Of a stretch of 6,148 nucleotides of DNA, positions 1 through 6,148 are shown in pieces. The position numbers were made by a program, and so were the translations under genes. Location: assembly GCA_003696875.1 (NCBI GenBank), contig RFHL01000138.1, forward strand, positions 1 to 6,148. The letters are read 5' to 3'. How positions within the stretch are numbered: position 1 is the stretch's first letter; every line of letters begins with the position of its first letter. Source of the DNA: Bacteroidota bacterium. Lineage in GTDB: Bacteria > Bacteroidota > Bacteroidia > J057. A model generated the notes under the pieces. That model ran no database searches. It was given only the letters and a program-made list of their open reading frames with translations, and had not been told where the DNA came from.

Positions 1-1828
1 CCACGCAGCCGTCTTTTTCCACCACCAGTGAGACGGTTTTCACCCCGGGATTCTGGTAGCTCACCGCAGGCGGTACCGCCTGCGAGGAGGTCGGCGGCAG
101 GGCCGAGGCCCCGAAGTTCCACGCGTAGCTGCCGGCCGCACCCCCGCTCGTCGTGAAGCTGAAGCTGTTGCCCACAAAGCATTGGTTCCCAACCGGGTTG
201 ATCGTCACCGCAGGGGGCGGCAAGACGTCGATCTGCTGGCAGTTGAGGGGGGATTGGCAGCCCTGGTTTTCTACCTGCAAACAGACAGACCGGCTGCCGG
301 GTGTAGCCCATACCACTTTATAGGGGCCAATGGCACTGGGCAGGCCGGTATTCTCCACGTAGATCGCCCCTGGAAAGGCCCAGTTAAAGGTCGCTGTCGA
401 CGGTGCGTTGCCATTATAGGTAAACTGGGCGGTGTCACCCGCACAAACGGTCCCGGGCCCAATAAAGGGAGCGGTCGGTACAGCCACCACCTGAATGGGC
501 TGGCTGTTGACGGTACTCACGCAGCCATTGTCGATGACGGTCAGGGTGACGGTCCGGATGCCCGGAGTATTCCACGTGGCCTGGTAAGGCCCCACGCCAG
601 AGCCCAACAGCAAATCGGGATTACCCAGGTCCCAGATGTAGGTGGCCAGGATACTCCCGGTACCGGTGTAGACAATGTTGACCGACTGCCCGGCGCAGGC
701 TTGCAACGGCATGTTAAAGGACGATGTAGGCGAGGGGTTGACGGTCACATTGACCGTCGCGGTAGAGGCACAGCCCGCAGGGTCGGTGGCTGTGACGGTA
801 TAGGTCGTCGAGCTAGCCGGGGTGACGGTGGGAGAGGCACCGGTGAGGTTGCCCGGTGTCCAGACATAGGTATAACCCGGAACGGACGACACGCTGGTGG
901 TGAGGGTGGTGCTTTCTCCGGCACAAAGGACATTGGGAGAGGCCGAGGCCGTAATCCCGGTGGTGCTCACAAAGGCATCCAGAGAGCCCAGCGTGCCCAC
1001 ATTTCCGCAGTTATCCAGGACGGTATCAACCAGGGAGATGGTGTAGGTCCCCTGGAGGGTGATGGCGGGGTTGGTTTGAATCTGAAAGCTGTTTTCAAAG
1101 GTCCCACCCGCCTGGCAGGCCGCGCCGATGACACCCGTTACGGTGTAGGGTCCGCCTGGCCCTGTAACCGTAAAGTCGGTCGGTTGCACCGAAGAGCACA
1201 GGATATTCTCCGAAAAGACCATATTGAGATCGCTGGACCCACAGGTCGTGAAGACGGTATCCATGCTGGGAGGGGTCGCATCGAAGATGGTAGCCGTCGA
1301 GGCGGAGAAGTCGAGGGTATAGCCCGTGCCGGTCCCGGACCAGTTGCTCACGTTGACAACGTAGGTCTCGCCTGCATTGACGTTGAGGCAGGGCTCATTT
1401 TGGGAACCACCGAGGCCATTGGGCCCGGTGACCCCGGAGAGACCGGAGAAGTTACAGCTGACCTCAAGGGTGGGATCGGTAGCGATGTCCGAGCAATTGG
1501 CGGTAGTGAGATCATACACGGCCCAGTCGTAGTCATCGCCAAGGTTCACAGGGGTAATGCTGAAGCAGAGGGTGCCACCGGCGCTCACCGTGAAGATGTA
1601 CCAGACATCATTGACCTCACCGCCACCGAGGCAGGAAGGCCCGCCGTCGATTTCGTTGGGGTTTAGCCCTTCCCCGGTATACGAATTGGGCTGGTTGTAC
1701 ACATTCTGGCAAACAGGCAGGGCATTCACGCAGTCCTGCTCGGGTTGGTTGGGGGGGAGCTGAGCAAACAGCTCTCCTGTGCCTCCGGCCAGCAAGAGGG
1801 TTAACAGTAGACGGTAAATGTATCGCAT
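1..1828 (-). CDS. Secreted multi-domain PKD/Ig-like protein, probable T9SS cargo (partial, C-terminus off window)
   Basis: The frame is open from an ATG at 1828 to the left edge, giving 609 complete codons and no stop. Residues 1-22 look like a signal peptide: basic start, a leucine-rich core and cleavage after LFA before Q23. Residues about 30-175 form a cysteine-rich N-terminal domain (seven Cys) with the motifs NDVWYIFTV and GDDYDWAVYDLT, known to me from large secreted Bacteroidota proteins. Residues about 185-290 resemble a bacterial Ig-like domain (MVFSENI, then DFTVTG). About 291-365 is another Ig-like unit (LCAGESTTLT, YVWTPG, TTYTVTATD). At least three PKD-like units follow, at about 366-450, 451-538 and 539 onward, with YIWDLGN, FNWAFPG and YAWNFGA as core motifs. 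Such proteins usually end in a type IX secretion or gliding-motility C-terminal domain; that end is outside the window, so secretion route is inference. The start is 14 bases after the preceding stop, suggesting co-transcription. Ligand or function is unknown; adhesion is a guess. Confidence 0.9.
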   Translation of the reverse strand, partial: MRYIYRLLLTLLLAGGTGELFAQLPPNQPEQDCVNALPVCQNVYNQPNSYTGEGLNPNEIDGGPSCLGGGEVNDVWYIFTVSAGGTLCFSITPVNLGDDYDWAVYDLTTANCSDIATDPTLEVSCNFSGLSGVTGPNGLGGSQNEPCLNVNAGETYVVNVSNWSGTGTGYTLDFSASTATIFDATPPSMDTVFTTCGSSDLNMVFSENILCSSVQPTDFTVTGPGGPYTVTGVIGAACQAGGTFENSFQIQTNPAITLQGTYTISLVDTVLDNCGNVGTLGSLDAFVSTTGITASASPNVLCAGESTTLTTSVSSVPGYTYVWTPGNLTGASPTVTPASSTTYTVTATDPAGCASTATVNVTVNPSPTSSFNMPLQACAGQSVNIVYTGTGSILATYIWDLGNPDLLLGSGVGPYQATWNTPGIRTVTLTVIDNGCVSTVNSQPIQVVAVPTAPFIGPGTVCAGDTAQFTYNGNAPSTATFNWAFPGAIYVENTGLPSAIGPYKVVWATPGSRSVCLQVENQGCQSPLNCQQIDVLPPPAVTINPVGNQCFVGNSFSFTTSGGAAGSYAWNFGASALPPTSSQAVPPAVSYQNPGVKTVSLVVEKDGCV

Positions 1829-1842
1829 CTGAAAGGGTTAGG

Positions 1843-2391
1843 CTATCGACGGAGGAGAGAAACGTTGAGGAGGGAGAGGGTCACTTCGTCGGAAAAGACC
1901 GCTTGATAGGGCTTGCGCACGTACAAGCCAAATGCTCCCAGCGAGAGCGTCGCCTCCAGATCGAGGCTGATCTGATCTGCCTCAGCGTTCAGATTCATCC
2001 GGCCGGGCAGCGTCACACTTTCGTCGTTGAAGGTGATGCGAAGCTCTACGGGATGATTGACCAGGGAGGGACTTCCCTCACAGAGGGCGGGCAGGTCTTC
2101 TCCTCCCCACTCCATCACCATAAGGGCATTGCTCGGAGCCATCAACACCTCATTGACAATGGCCGTTTCGCTATCTTCTGCTCCGAGACCCAAGGCGGCG
2201 GTTTTGATCATTACCCGAAAGCCCTGAGGCAGGCAGGTGTAGCGCAAGTTCAAACGGCTGCTCTCGAGGGTGGTGGTGGCATCGGTACCGGCAGACTGGA
2301 GGCGAAGGCTACCCGTACCGGCGTACATTTGGGCAGAAACTGGCAAAGCCAGGAGTAGCCAGCACAGTAGCAGGGTGAGGCGGACAAGCAT
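1843..2391 (-). CDS. Exported 182-residue protein of unknown function, possibly YceI-like
   Basis: I place the start at the ATG at 2391, although the frame stays open to an ATG at 2547. The internal Met begins a clear signal peptide (MLVRL, a Leu-rich core, then LPVSA before Q21), whereas the extension would begin at the rny terminator and has no such signal. The mature part is about 162 residues and rich in alternating beta-strand patterns, with only two cysteines (C53 and C104) and no transmembrane segment after the signal peptide. The opening (YAGTGSLRLQS), a central strand pair and a final LGAFGL...SDEVTLSLLNVSL run suggest the layout of YceI-like lipid-binding beta-barrels, but the usual conserved motifs are weak, so I hold this loosely. 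The mature protein probably acts in the periplasm or outer envelope. It is the first gene after the terminator and is followed 14 bases later by the PKD protein gene, so the two probably form one transcript. The coding assignment is fairly secure; the function is not. Confidence 0.75.
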   Translation of the reverse strand: MLVRLTLLLCWLLLALPVSAQMYAGTGSLRLQSAGTDATTTLESSRLNLRYTCLPQGFRVMIKTAALGLGAEDSETAIVNEVLMAPSNALMVMEWGGEDLPALCEGSPSLVNHPVELRITFNDESVTLPGRMNLNAEADQISLDLEATLSLGAFGLYVRKPYQAVFSDEVTLSLLNVSLLRR

Positions 2392-2464
2392 AGGAGGAGG
2401 GACTTTGGTCGTAGGAAAAAGGCAGTCTGCCCCAAAGGGACAGTGGATCATGGCCGTTGGTGAG

Positions 2465-2472
2465 CAAAAGTA
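2465..2472 (-). promoter_or_regulatory. Candidate Bacteroidota -7 promoter box for the exported-protein pair
   Basis: The minus strand reads TACTTTTG, an exact match to the TAnnTTTG -7 element of Bacteroidota housekeeping promoters. It lies 73 bases before the chosen ATG at 2391 and just after the rny terminator, the expected place for a new promoter. I found no TTG or TTTG at the usual -33 distance, so it may be a weak promoter or chance. Confidence 0.4.
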
Positions 2473-2510
2473 GGAATTAATCCCTTGGAATGATAACGAC
2501 CGGAGGCCGC

Positions 2511-2545
2511 AAAAAGCAGCGACCCGGCTGAAAAAGCCGGGTCGC
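2511..2545 (-). terminator. Intrinsic terminator after rny
   Basis: On the minus strand a perfect 11-bp stem (GCGACCCGGCT paired with AGCCGGGTCGC, arms at 2535-2545 and 2519-2529) encloses the loop TTTTC. It is followed three bases later by a run of five T (2515-2511). The hairpin starts 22 bases beyond the rny stop codon. There is no T run on the plus-strand side, so it acts in the direction of rny only. It separates the pheT-rny cluster from the exported-protein pair. Confidence 0.88.
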
Positions 2546-2567
2546 ATGGTAGGAGCAATCCTGAAGC

Positions 2568-4154
2568 CTACTTGGCGTAGGCGATGGCCCGCATTTCGCG
2601 GATGACCGTCACCTTGATATGGCCAGGATATTGCATGTCCTTCATGATCTGTTGGGAAATGTCAAAGGCCAGCTTTTCTGCCTTTTCATCACTCACCTTC
2701 TCACTTTCTACAATCACCCGTAGCTCCCGGCCCGCCTGGATGGCGTAGGTCTTCATCACCCCGGGATAGGACAGAGCGAGGTCTTCCAGATCCTTGAGGC
2801 GCTTGATGTAGCTCTCGACAATCTCGCGCCGGGCGCCGGGCCGCGATCCGCTGATCGCGTCGCAGGCCTGCACAATGGGCGAGATGAGCGAGGTCATCTC
2901 GATCTCGTCGTGGTGCGCTCCGATGGCGTTACACACCTCCTCCTGCTCACCGTACTTGGAGGCGAGCTCCATGCCCAGCAGGGCATGCGGCAGGTCCGAG
3001 TGCTCTTCGGCCACCTTGCCGATATCGTGCAGCAAGCCTGCCCGCTTGGCCTTCTTGATGTCCAGCCCCAGCTCGGAGGCCATCACGGCACAGAGGTTGG
3101 CCACCTCACGGGAGTGCTTGAGGAGGTTTTGCCCGTAAGAGGAGCGGTATTTCATCCGGCCTACCAGCTTGATGAGTTCGGGCCGCAGGCCATGTACCCC
3201 CAGGTCGATGACGGTGCGCTCGCCCGTCTCGATGATCTCCTCCTCAACTCTCTTTTCGGTCTTCTTGACCACCTCCTCAATCCGAGCCGGGTGAATCCGG
3301 CCGTCGGTGACGAGGCGGTGAAGCGACAGCCGGGCGATCTCCCGGCGCACGGGATCAAAGCCCGACAGGATGATGGCTTCGGGGGTGTCATCGACGATGA
3401 TCTCGATGCCCGTAGCCATTTCCAGGGCGCGGATGTTGCGCCCTTCCCGGCCGATGATGCGGCCCTTGATCTCGTCGTTTTCCAGGGGAAAAACCGTCAC
3501 CGTATTTTCGATCGCATGCTCGGCAGCGGTCCGCTGAATCGTCTCAATGACAATCTTCTTGGCCTGCTTGGTGGCGGTGAGTTGCGCCTCCTCGACGATG
3601 TCCTTGATGTGGGCCGAGGCTTCGGTCTTGGCTTCTTCGCGCAGGGCCTCGATCATTTTCTCCTTGGCTTCCTCGGCCGAGAGGCCGGCGATCTTTTCGA
3701 GATCCTCGACTTGCTTGGCCCGCAGGGCCTCGATCTCCTCCATCCGCTTCTCAATCACGGCGAGCTGCTTGCTCAGGCTTTCCTTGAGCTGGTCGGCCTC
3801 AGTCTGCTTGGCGCGGAGCTTGTTGGTTTCCTGCTTGACTTTTTCTTCGCGGGAAGCGAGCTGCTGCTCGCGCTGCTTGACGCGGTTTTGCATGCTGTCC
3901 AGCTTTTCCTTCTGCTTCTTGGCGTTCTGCTCAAAGCGCTCCTTGAGCTGCTGGTACTTTTCGTTGGCCTTACTGATCTTTTCCTGCTTGATGTTTTCGC
4001 CTTTCAGCTCGGCGGCTTGGATGATGCTGTCGGCTTTGATTTTGGCCGTTTCGACCATCTTGGTATTGGCGGCGGAGAGCAGGTAGCGGTTAATAATGTA
4101 GCCAATCGCAACCCCCAACACGAGGCCGATGGCAATGCCTATGACGTATTCCAT
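2568..4154 (-). CDS. rny: Ribonuclease Y (membrane-anchored endoribonuclease)
   Basis: RNase Y is a membrane-tethered endoribonuclease that starts mRNA decay and processing by cleaving single-stranded RNA. The 528-residue product has the whole family layout at about normal length. Residues 4-22 are a single N-terminal membrane segment ([15 protein letters not shown]). Residues about 30-205 are a long charged coiled coil. A KH RNA-binding domain is centred on [12 protein letters not shown] (231-242). The HD metal-dependent phosphodiesterase domain shows H347 (KHSRE), the H376-D377 pair in LLHDIGK, H414-H415-D416 in GAHHDE, and D432 in the [13 protein letters not shown] segment. No key residue is missing. 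The ATG directly precedes the membrane segment, so the start is convincing; no Shine-Dalgarno sequence is seen, as is common in Bacteroidota. It follows zapA after 121 bases on the same strand and is closed by a strong terminator. I saw no good promoter box of its own in the gap, so it is probably transcribed with zapA, unless the repeat-rich gap hides one. Confidence 0.98.
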   Translation of the reverse strand: MEYVIGIAIGLVLGVAIGYIINRYLLSAANTKMVETAKIKADSIIQAAELKGENIKQEKISKANEKYQQLKERFEQNAKKQKEKLDSMQNRVKQREQQLASREEKVKQETNKLRAKQTEADQLKESLSKQLAVIEKRMEEIEALRAKQVEDLEKIAGLSAEEAKEKMIEALREEAKTEASAHIKDIVEEAQLTATKQAKKIVIETIQRTAAEHAIENTVTVFPLENDEIKGRIIGREGRNIRALEMATGIEIIVDDTPEAIILSGFDPVRREIARLSLHRLVTDGRIHPARIEEVVKKTEKRVEEEIIETGERTVIDLGVHGLRPELIKLVGRMKYRSSYGQNLLKHSREVANLCAVMASELGLDIKKAKRAGLLHDIGKVAEEHSDLPHALLGMELASKYGEQEEVCNAIGAHHDEIEMTSLISPIVQACDAISGSRPGARREIVESYIKRLKDLEDLALSYPGVMKTYAIQAGRELRVIVESEKVSDEKAEKLAFDISQQIMKDMQYPGHIKVTVIREMRAIAYAK

Positions 4155-4167
4155 AAGGAAGAATTAA

Positions 4168-4266
4168 TGGTGAAAAACCAGGCGATCACCAACTCAAATA
4201 GGCGGCCTGAGGCCGCTGTCCCTGAGGGAATACCGGTCACCAAAAGGGAATACGAAAAGCATCGCC
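4168..4266 (-). other. Repeat-rich, potentially structured zapA-rny intergenic element (leader or small RNA)
   Basis: On the minus strand several pairings are visible. A 6-bp hairpin with a three-base loop joins 4202-4207 and 4211-4216 (GCGGCC/GGCCGC). CTCA (4226-4223) can pair with TGAG (4196-4193) around it. GGCGAT (4266-4261) can pair with ATCGCC (4186-4181), closing about 86 bases. TGGTGA (4191-4186) can pair with TCACCA (4173-4168), just upstream of the rny start. There is also a 9-base direct repeat (plus strand agggaatac at 4225-4233 and 4245-4253, 20 bases apart), and tcaccaa occurs twice (4186-4192 and 4237-4243). No T run follows the main hairpin, so it is not a typical terminator. 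It could be an rny 5' leader, an mRNA processing site or a small RNA such as a 6S-type RNA. I cannot fold or search it here. Confidence 0.35.
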
Positions 4267-4275
4267 GCCGGGGCC

Positions 4276-4563
4276 CTATGGCACCGGGGCATCCAATTGC
4301 TGCTCGAGACGGGAAAGCTGTTGGAGGGCTGTCTCTACCTTTTGCGCAGACTGTGTGCGATCTTTGAGATATTCAGTCATGATATCCAGACAGCACATAA
4401 TCGCAATATCCAGGTCATCCTGGGTTTTATACTGAGCCCTAAAGGCTTTGATCTTGGCGTTGACAGTCCTGGCGGCTTCTTCGATCACCACCTTCTCCTC
4501 GGCATCCACGCTGGCAGGGAACTGACGTCCGAAGACGTTGATAAGGATGGAATGCTTTTCCAC
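4276..4563 (-). CDS. zapA: Cell division protein ZapA
   Basis: ZapA is a small cytoplasmic protein that binds FtsZ filaments and bundles them, stabilising the division ring. The 95-residue product has the normal family size. Residues 1-65 match the globular head: ILINVFGRQFPASVDAEEK is the usual first strand pair, followed by the EEAARTVNAKI helix and the DLDIAIMCCLDIMTEYL helix. Residues about 66-92 form the tail coiled coil used for dimer and tetramer assembly. The start is a GTG at 4563; translation from it gives MEKHSILINVFG, and the conserved head begins at once, so a more upstream start is not needed. The coiled-coil gene ends 25 bases upstream and rny follows 121 bases downstream, all on one strand, indicating an operon. 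Two adjacent cysteines (C57, C58) in the last head helix are a small oddity with no clear meaning. Confidence 0.93.
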   Translation of the reverse strand: MEKHSILINVFGRQFPASVDAEEKVVIEEAARTVNAKIKAFRAQYKTQDDLDIAIMCCLDIMTEYLKDRTQSAQKVETALQQLSRLEQQLDAPVP

Positions 4564-4588
4564 GAAACCCTTCTATTGCCAGTATTGG

Positions 4589-4876
4589 CTATTCGCCGAA
4601 ACTATTCAGACAGAGGTCTATTTCCTTCAAGTAGAGATCAATCTGGGCCAGCACCGCTTCGCGGTCGGCCTGATTGTTCAGGCTTTTCGCCAACTTTACC
4701 GCCTCATACTTCTCCATCATCTCCTGACGATCGGCGTCACGGCGGCTCAGCTGCGCTTCGAGTTCTGCAATCCTCTCTTGTAACCGGTCTCTCTCTTGGG
4801 CAAGCTGTGCCAACTGCTGTTGTACAGCGACCGCTTTCCGGCTTACTGCTTCTATTCTGCGGACTAGTTCATCCAT
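4589..4876 (-). CDS. Small coiled-coil protein encoded directly upstream of zapA
   Basis: From the chosen ATG at 4876 the product has 95 residues and starts MDELVRRIEAVSRK. The frame also contains an ATG at 4927 that would add 17 residues. I prefer the internal start because a promoter-like -33/-7 pair lies at 4898-4928 inside that extension, and because MDEL followed by a heptad pattern is how I remember the equivalent Bacteroidota proteins beginning. Residues about 2-60 are a continuous coiled coil rich in Gln, Glu, Arg and Leu (LAQLAQERDRLQERIAELE). The end (QIDLYLKEIDLCLNSF) is a short amphipathic helix that looks conserved. There is no signal peptide or membrane segment, so it should be cytoplasmic. 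It has no enzymatic motif. Its place 25 bases before zapA suggests a division-linked role, perhaps a structural partner of ZapA in the manner of ZapB, but that is inference from context and shape only. Confidence 0.82.
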   Translation of the reverse strand: MDELVRRIEAVSRKAVAVQQQLAQLAQERDRLQERIAELEAQLSRRDADRQEMMEKYEAVKLAKSLNNQADREAVLAQIDLYLKEIDLCLNSFGE

Positions 4877-4897
4877 ACTAGAAAGGACTCCGAAAGT

Positions 4898-4928
4898 CAA
4901 AGTACCGTTTTTTTCGTCAGGAATCAAA
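4898..4928 (-). promoter_or_regulatory. Candidate Bacteroidota promoter for the coiled-coil/zapA/rny unit
   Basis: On the minus strand TTTG (4928-4925) is followed after 20 bases by TACTTTG (4904-4898). This is one base short of the TAnnTTTG -7 consensus, and the spacing fits the known -33/-7 arrangement. Transcription would begin near 4891, leaving a leader of about 15 bases before the ATG at 4876. It therefore also decides the start of the coiled-coil gene. The imperfect -7 box keeps confidence moderate. Confidence 0.45.
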
Positions 4929-5019
4929 GCATGGCCACCATTTGCTCAAAAGCTTTAAGCACCTTTGCACAAATAGCTAAGAGTTAGGGGGTTTTCCCCT
5001 CGCCTCACTGGTGAAAATC
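4929..5019 (-). other. pheT to coiled-coil gene intergenic region with weak inverted repeats
   Basis: This gap contains three short inverted repeats: AGGGG/CCCCT around a five-base loop (4986-5000, with outer GAG/CTC at 4981-4983 and 5004-5006), an imperfect TGCTcAAA/TTTaAGCA (4943-4961), and ATGG/CCAT (4931-4941). None is followed by a T run on the minus strand, so I do not call a pheT terminator. Some read-through from pheT into the zapA unit remains possible. Confidence 0.3.
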
Positions 5020-6148
5020 CTAGCGAATAGAGACCCCCAGCTGCCGCTGCAGCTGATGGTGCACGCCTTTCATCACCTTGTCGGCCACGTTGTCCTCCAG
5101 GGTCTTGCGGTCATCGCGCAGCTCGATGGAGACGAGATAGCTTTTTTTGCCTTCGGGGATGCCCTCGCCCTGAAATACATCGTGGAGAGATACCGAGCGG
5201 ATCAGCTTGGGATTGGCTTTTGCCACGACTTGCTGCACCTCGGCAAAGGTCTGCCCCCGGTCCAGCAGCAGGCTGAGGTCCCGGCGGATGCTGGGATAGA
5301 GCGGCACTTCCTGGAAGGTGGGGGACGTCTGCCCGGCGAGATCAGCCAGGGCAGGCCAGTCGACAACCAGGTGAAAGACCTCCAGGCGAATGCCCCAGGC
5401 TTCCAGCGTCTCCTGCTTCACCCGCCCGTAGCGCAGCAGGCTGCGCCCGGCGACGATCCACTCCATGCCATAGTCAAATTCGGGATGCTCGGCCTCCCGC
5501 AGGCTTCCTTTCAGCCCCATCCATCGCTGCAGGCGCTCCACCTCGCGGGTGAGGGTCCCTATGCTCACGACCGGGGCTTTCTCGGCCCAGTGCATGGGAT
5601 GGCGGGTACCCGCCACGGTGATGCCCAGCCACTCCTGCTCATCGTAAGCGCCAGGACCGTCCATCTGATAGGTTTTGCCAAATTCATAAAAGGCCAGCGT
5701 GCTCTGCTGCCGATTCTGGTTATAGCGCACCACTTCCAAGGCTCCGGGTAGCATGCTGCGTCGCATGATGCCCAGTTCCTCGCTTAGGGGATTCAGAATG
5801 GGGACAGCCTTGTCGTCGCCCTGGCTTACCGACACCAGCGAGTTGGTGAGGATCTCATAGAAGCCGTTGGCGGAGAGGGCATTGGCGTAGCGCTCCCGGA
5901 GTTGGAAGCGGGAGCCATGGGGCCGGAAGCTGAGCGTCCCGCGCAGCTGCGTGGGGATCTCCACACTGTTGTAGCCGTAGATGCGCAGCAGGTCTTCCAG
6001 CACATCTACTTCCCGCTCCACGTCCACCCGATAGGCCGGTACCAGCAGCTGCAACGTATCGCCATCGGCCGCTTCCTGCACCTCCATCTCCAGAGCGCGG
6101 AGGATCTCCATGATCTCTGCCTTGGGAATAGCCTTGCCAATGAGGCGG
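5020..6148 (-). CDS. pheT: Phenylalanyl-tRNA synthetase beta subunit, C-terminal part
   Basis: PheT is the beta chain of the alpha2-beta2 enzyme that attaches phenylalanine to tRNA-Phe in the cytoplasm. The visible 375 residues are the C-terminal half of a protein normally near 800 residues; the frame runs through the right edge, and the first visible residues (RLIGKAIPKAEI) continue upstream of the internal Met at 6111. Visible residues about 1-73 cover the end of the B5 domain, with YRVDVEREVDVLEDLLRIYG carrying the acidic residues typical of that region. A catalytic-core-like domain without catalysis of its own follows (NALSANGFYEILTNSLVS, ILNPLSEELGIMRRSMLPG, FYEFGKTY). The last roughly 99 residues are the FDX-ACB anticodon-binding fold, from VPLYPSIRRDLSLLLD to LGVSIR. 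The end at TAG (5022-5020) matches the family. pheS or other genes would lie beyond the edge. Confidence 0.97.
   Translation of the reverse strand, partial: RLIGKAIPKAEIMEILRALEMEVQEAADGDTLQLLVPAYRVDVEREVDVLEDLLRIYGYNSVEIPTQLRGTLSFRPHGSRFQLRERYANALSANGFYEILTNSLVSVSQGDDKAVPILNPLSEELGIMRRSMLPGALEVVRYNQNRQQSTLAFYEFGKTYQMDGPGAYDEQEWLGITVAGTRHPMHWAEKAPVVSIGTLTREVERLQRWMGLKGSLREAEHPEFDYGMEWIVAGRSLLRYGRVKQETLEAWGIRLEVFHLVVDWPALADLAGQTSPTFQEVPLYPSIRRDLSLLLDRGQTFAEVQQVVAKANPKLIRSVSLHDVFQGEGIPEGKKSYLVSIELRDDRKTLEDNVADKVMKGVHHQLQRQLGVSIR

Noticed and set aside
182..1666. 494-codon open frame on the plus strand
   Set aside because: It lies opposite the PKD protein gene, whose minus-strand frame has a signal peptide and recognisable Ig/PKD motifs. 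The plus-strand product is low-complexity Gly/Arg-rich with no family motif, as expected of a shadow in GC-rich DNA.
2392..2547. 52-residue N-terminal extension of the exported protein
   Set aside because: It would place a signal peptide at residue 53 and begin at the rny terminator hairpin. The Met at 2391 starts a normal signal peptide.
4202..4216. GCGGCC/GGCCGC hairpin as a zapA terminator
   Set aside because: On the minus strand it is followed by CTATTTGAG rather than a T run, and rny lies just downstream on the same strand, so I treat it as part of a leader structure.
4225..4253. 9-base direct repeat as a CRISPR or attachment site
   Set aside because: There are only two short copies 20 bases apart, with no further units, no cas or integrase gene, and no element boundary.
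2910..4367. 485-codon open frame on the plus strand
   Set aside because: It is antisense to rny and the end of zapA. Its Leu/Gly-rich content mirrors the coiled-coil codons of rny, and it crosses two confident genes and their gap.
4986..5000. AGGGG/CCCCT hairpin as a pheT terminator
   Set aside because: The stem is only five base pairs and the minus strand after it has no T run.
5011..5751. 246-codon open frame on the plus strand
   Set aside because: It is antisense to the well-matched pheT FDX-ACB and core regions, with no motif of its own.

Overview
The window looks like a piece of a chromosome from the phylum Bacteroidota, and a GC-rich member of it. Three things suggest this. The gene order pheT, small coiled-coil gene, zapA, rny matches what I know from that phylum. 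Putative promoters fit the Bacteroidota -33/-7 pattern (TTTG, then TAnnTTTG), and starts lack clear Shine-Dalgarno sequences. The distal gene encodes a secreted multi-domain PKD/Ig-like protein of the type these bacteria export by the type IX secretion system. The N-terminal domain of that protein resembles ones I associate with Saprospiraceae/Lewinella-like bacteria, but the assignment below phylum level is only an inference.

Every supported gene lies on the minus strand, so transcription runs from high to low coordinates. At the right edge is the C-terminal part of pheT (phenylalanyl-tRNA synthetase beta chain), entering from outside the window. After a 143-base gap (from the chosen start) come a 95-residue coiled-coil protein, then zapA (cell-division factor acting on FtsZ), then rny (RNase Y, membrane-anchored endoribonuclease). 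A plausible promoter sits directly before the coiled-coil gene and supports an internal ATG as its start. The 121-base zapA-rny gap is rich in inverted and direct repeats and may be a structured leader or a small RNA. A strong intrinsic terminator lies 22 bases past the rny stop and closes this housekeeping unit.

Beyond the terminator is a second unit of two exported proteins: a 182-residue protein with a signal peptide (possibly a distant YceI-like beta-barrel) and, 14 bases later, a large PKD/Ig-like secreted protein that is open through the left edge (609 complete codons visible). An exact TAnnTTTG box lies between the terminator and the first of these genes, consistent with independent transcription of the pair.

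The housekeeping part is ordinary and well conserved. I see no CRISPR array, tRNA, rRNA, insertion sequence or phage gene, and no clear evidence for an undescribed system. The points most worth checking are the zapA-rny intergenic element, the coiled-coil protein next to zapA as a possible division partner, and the identity and C-terminal sorting domain of the secreted pair.
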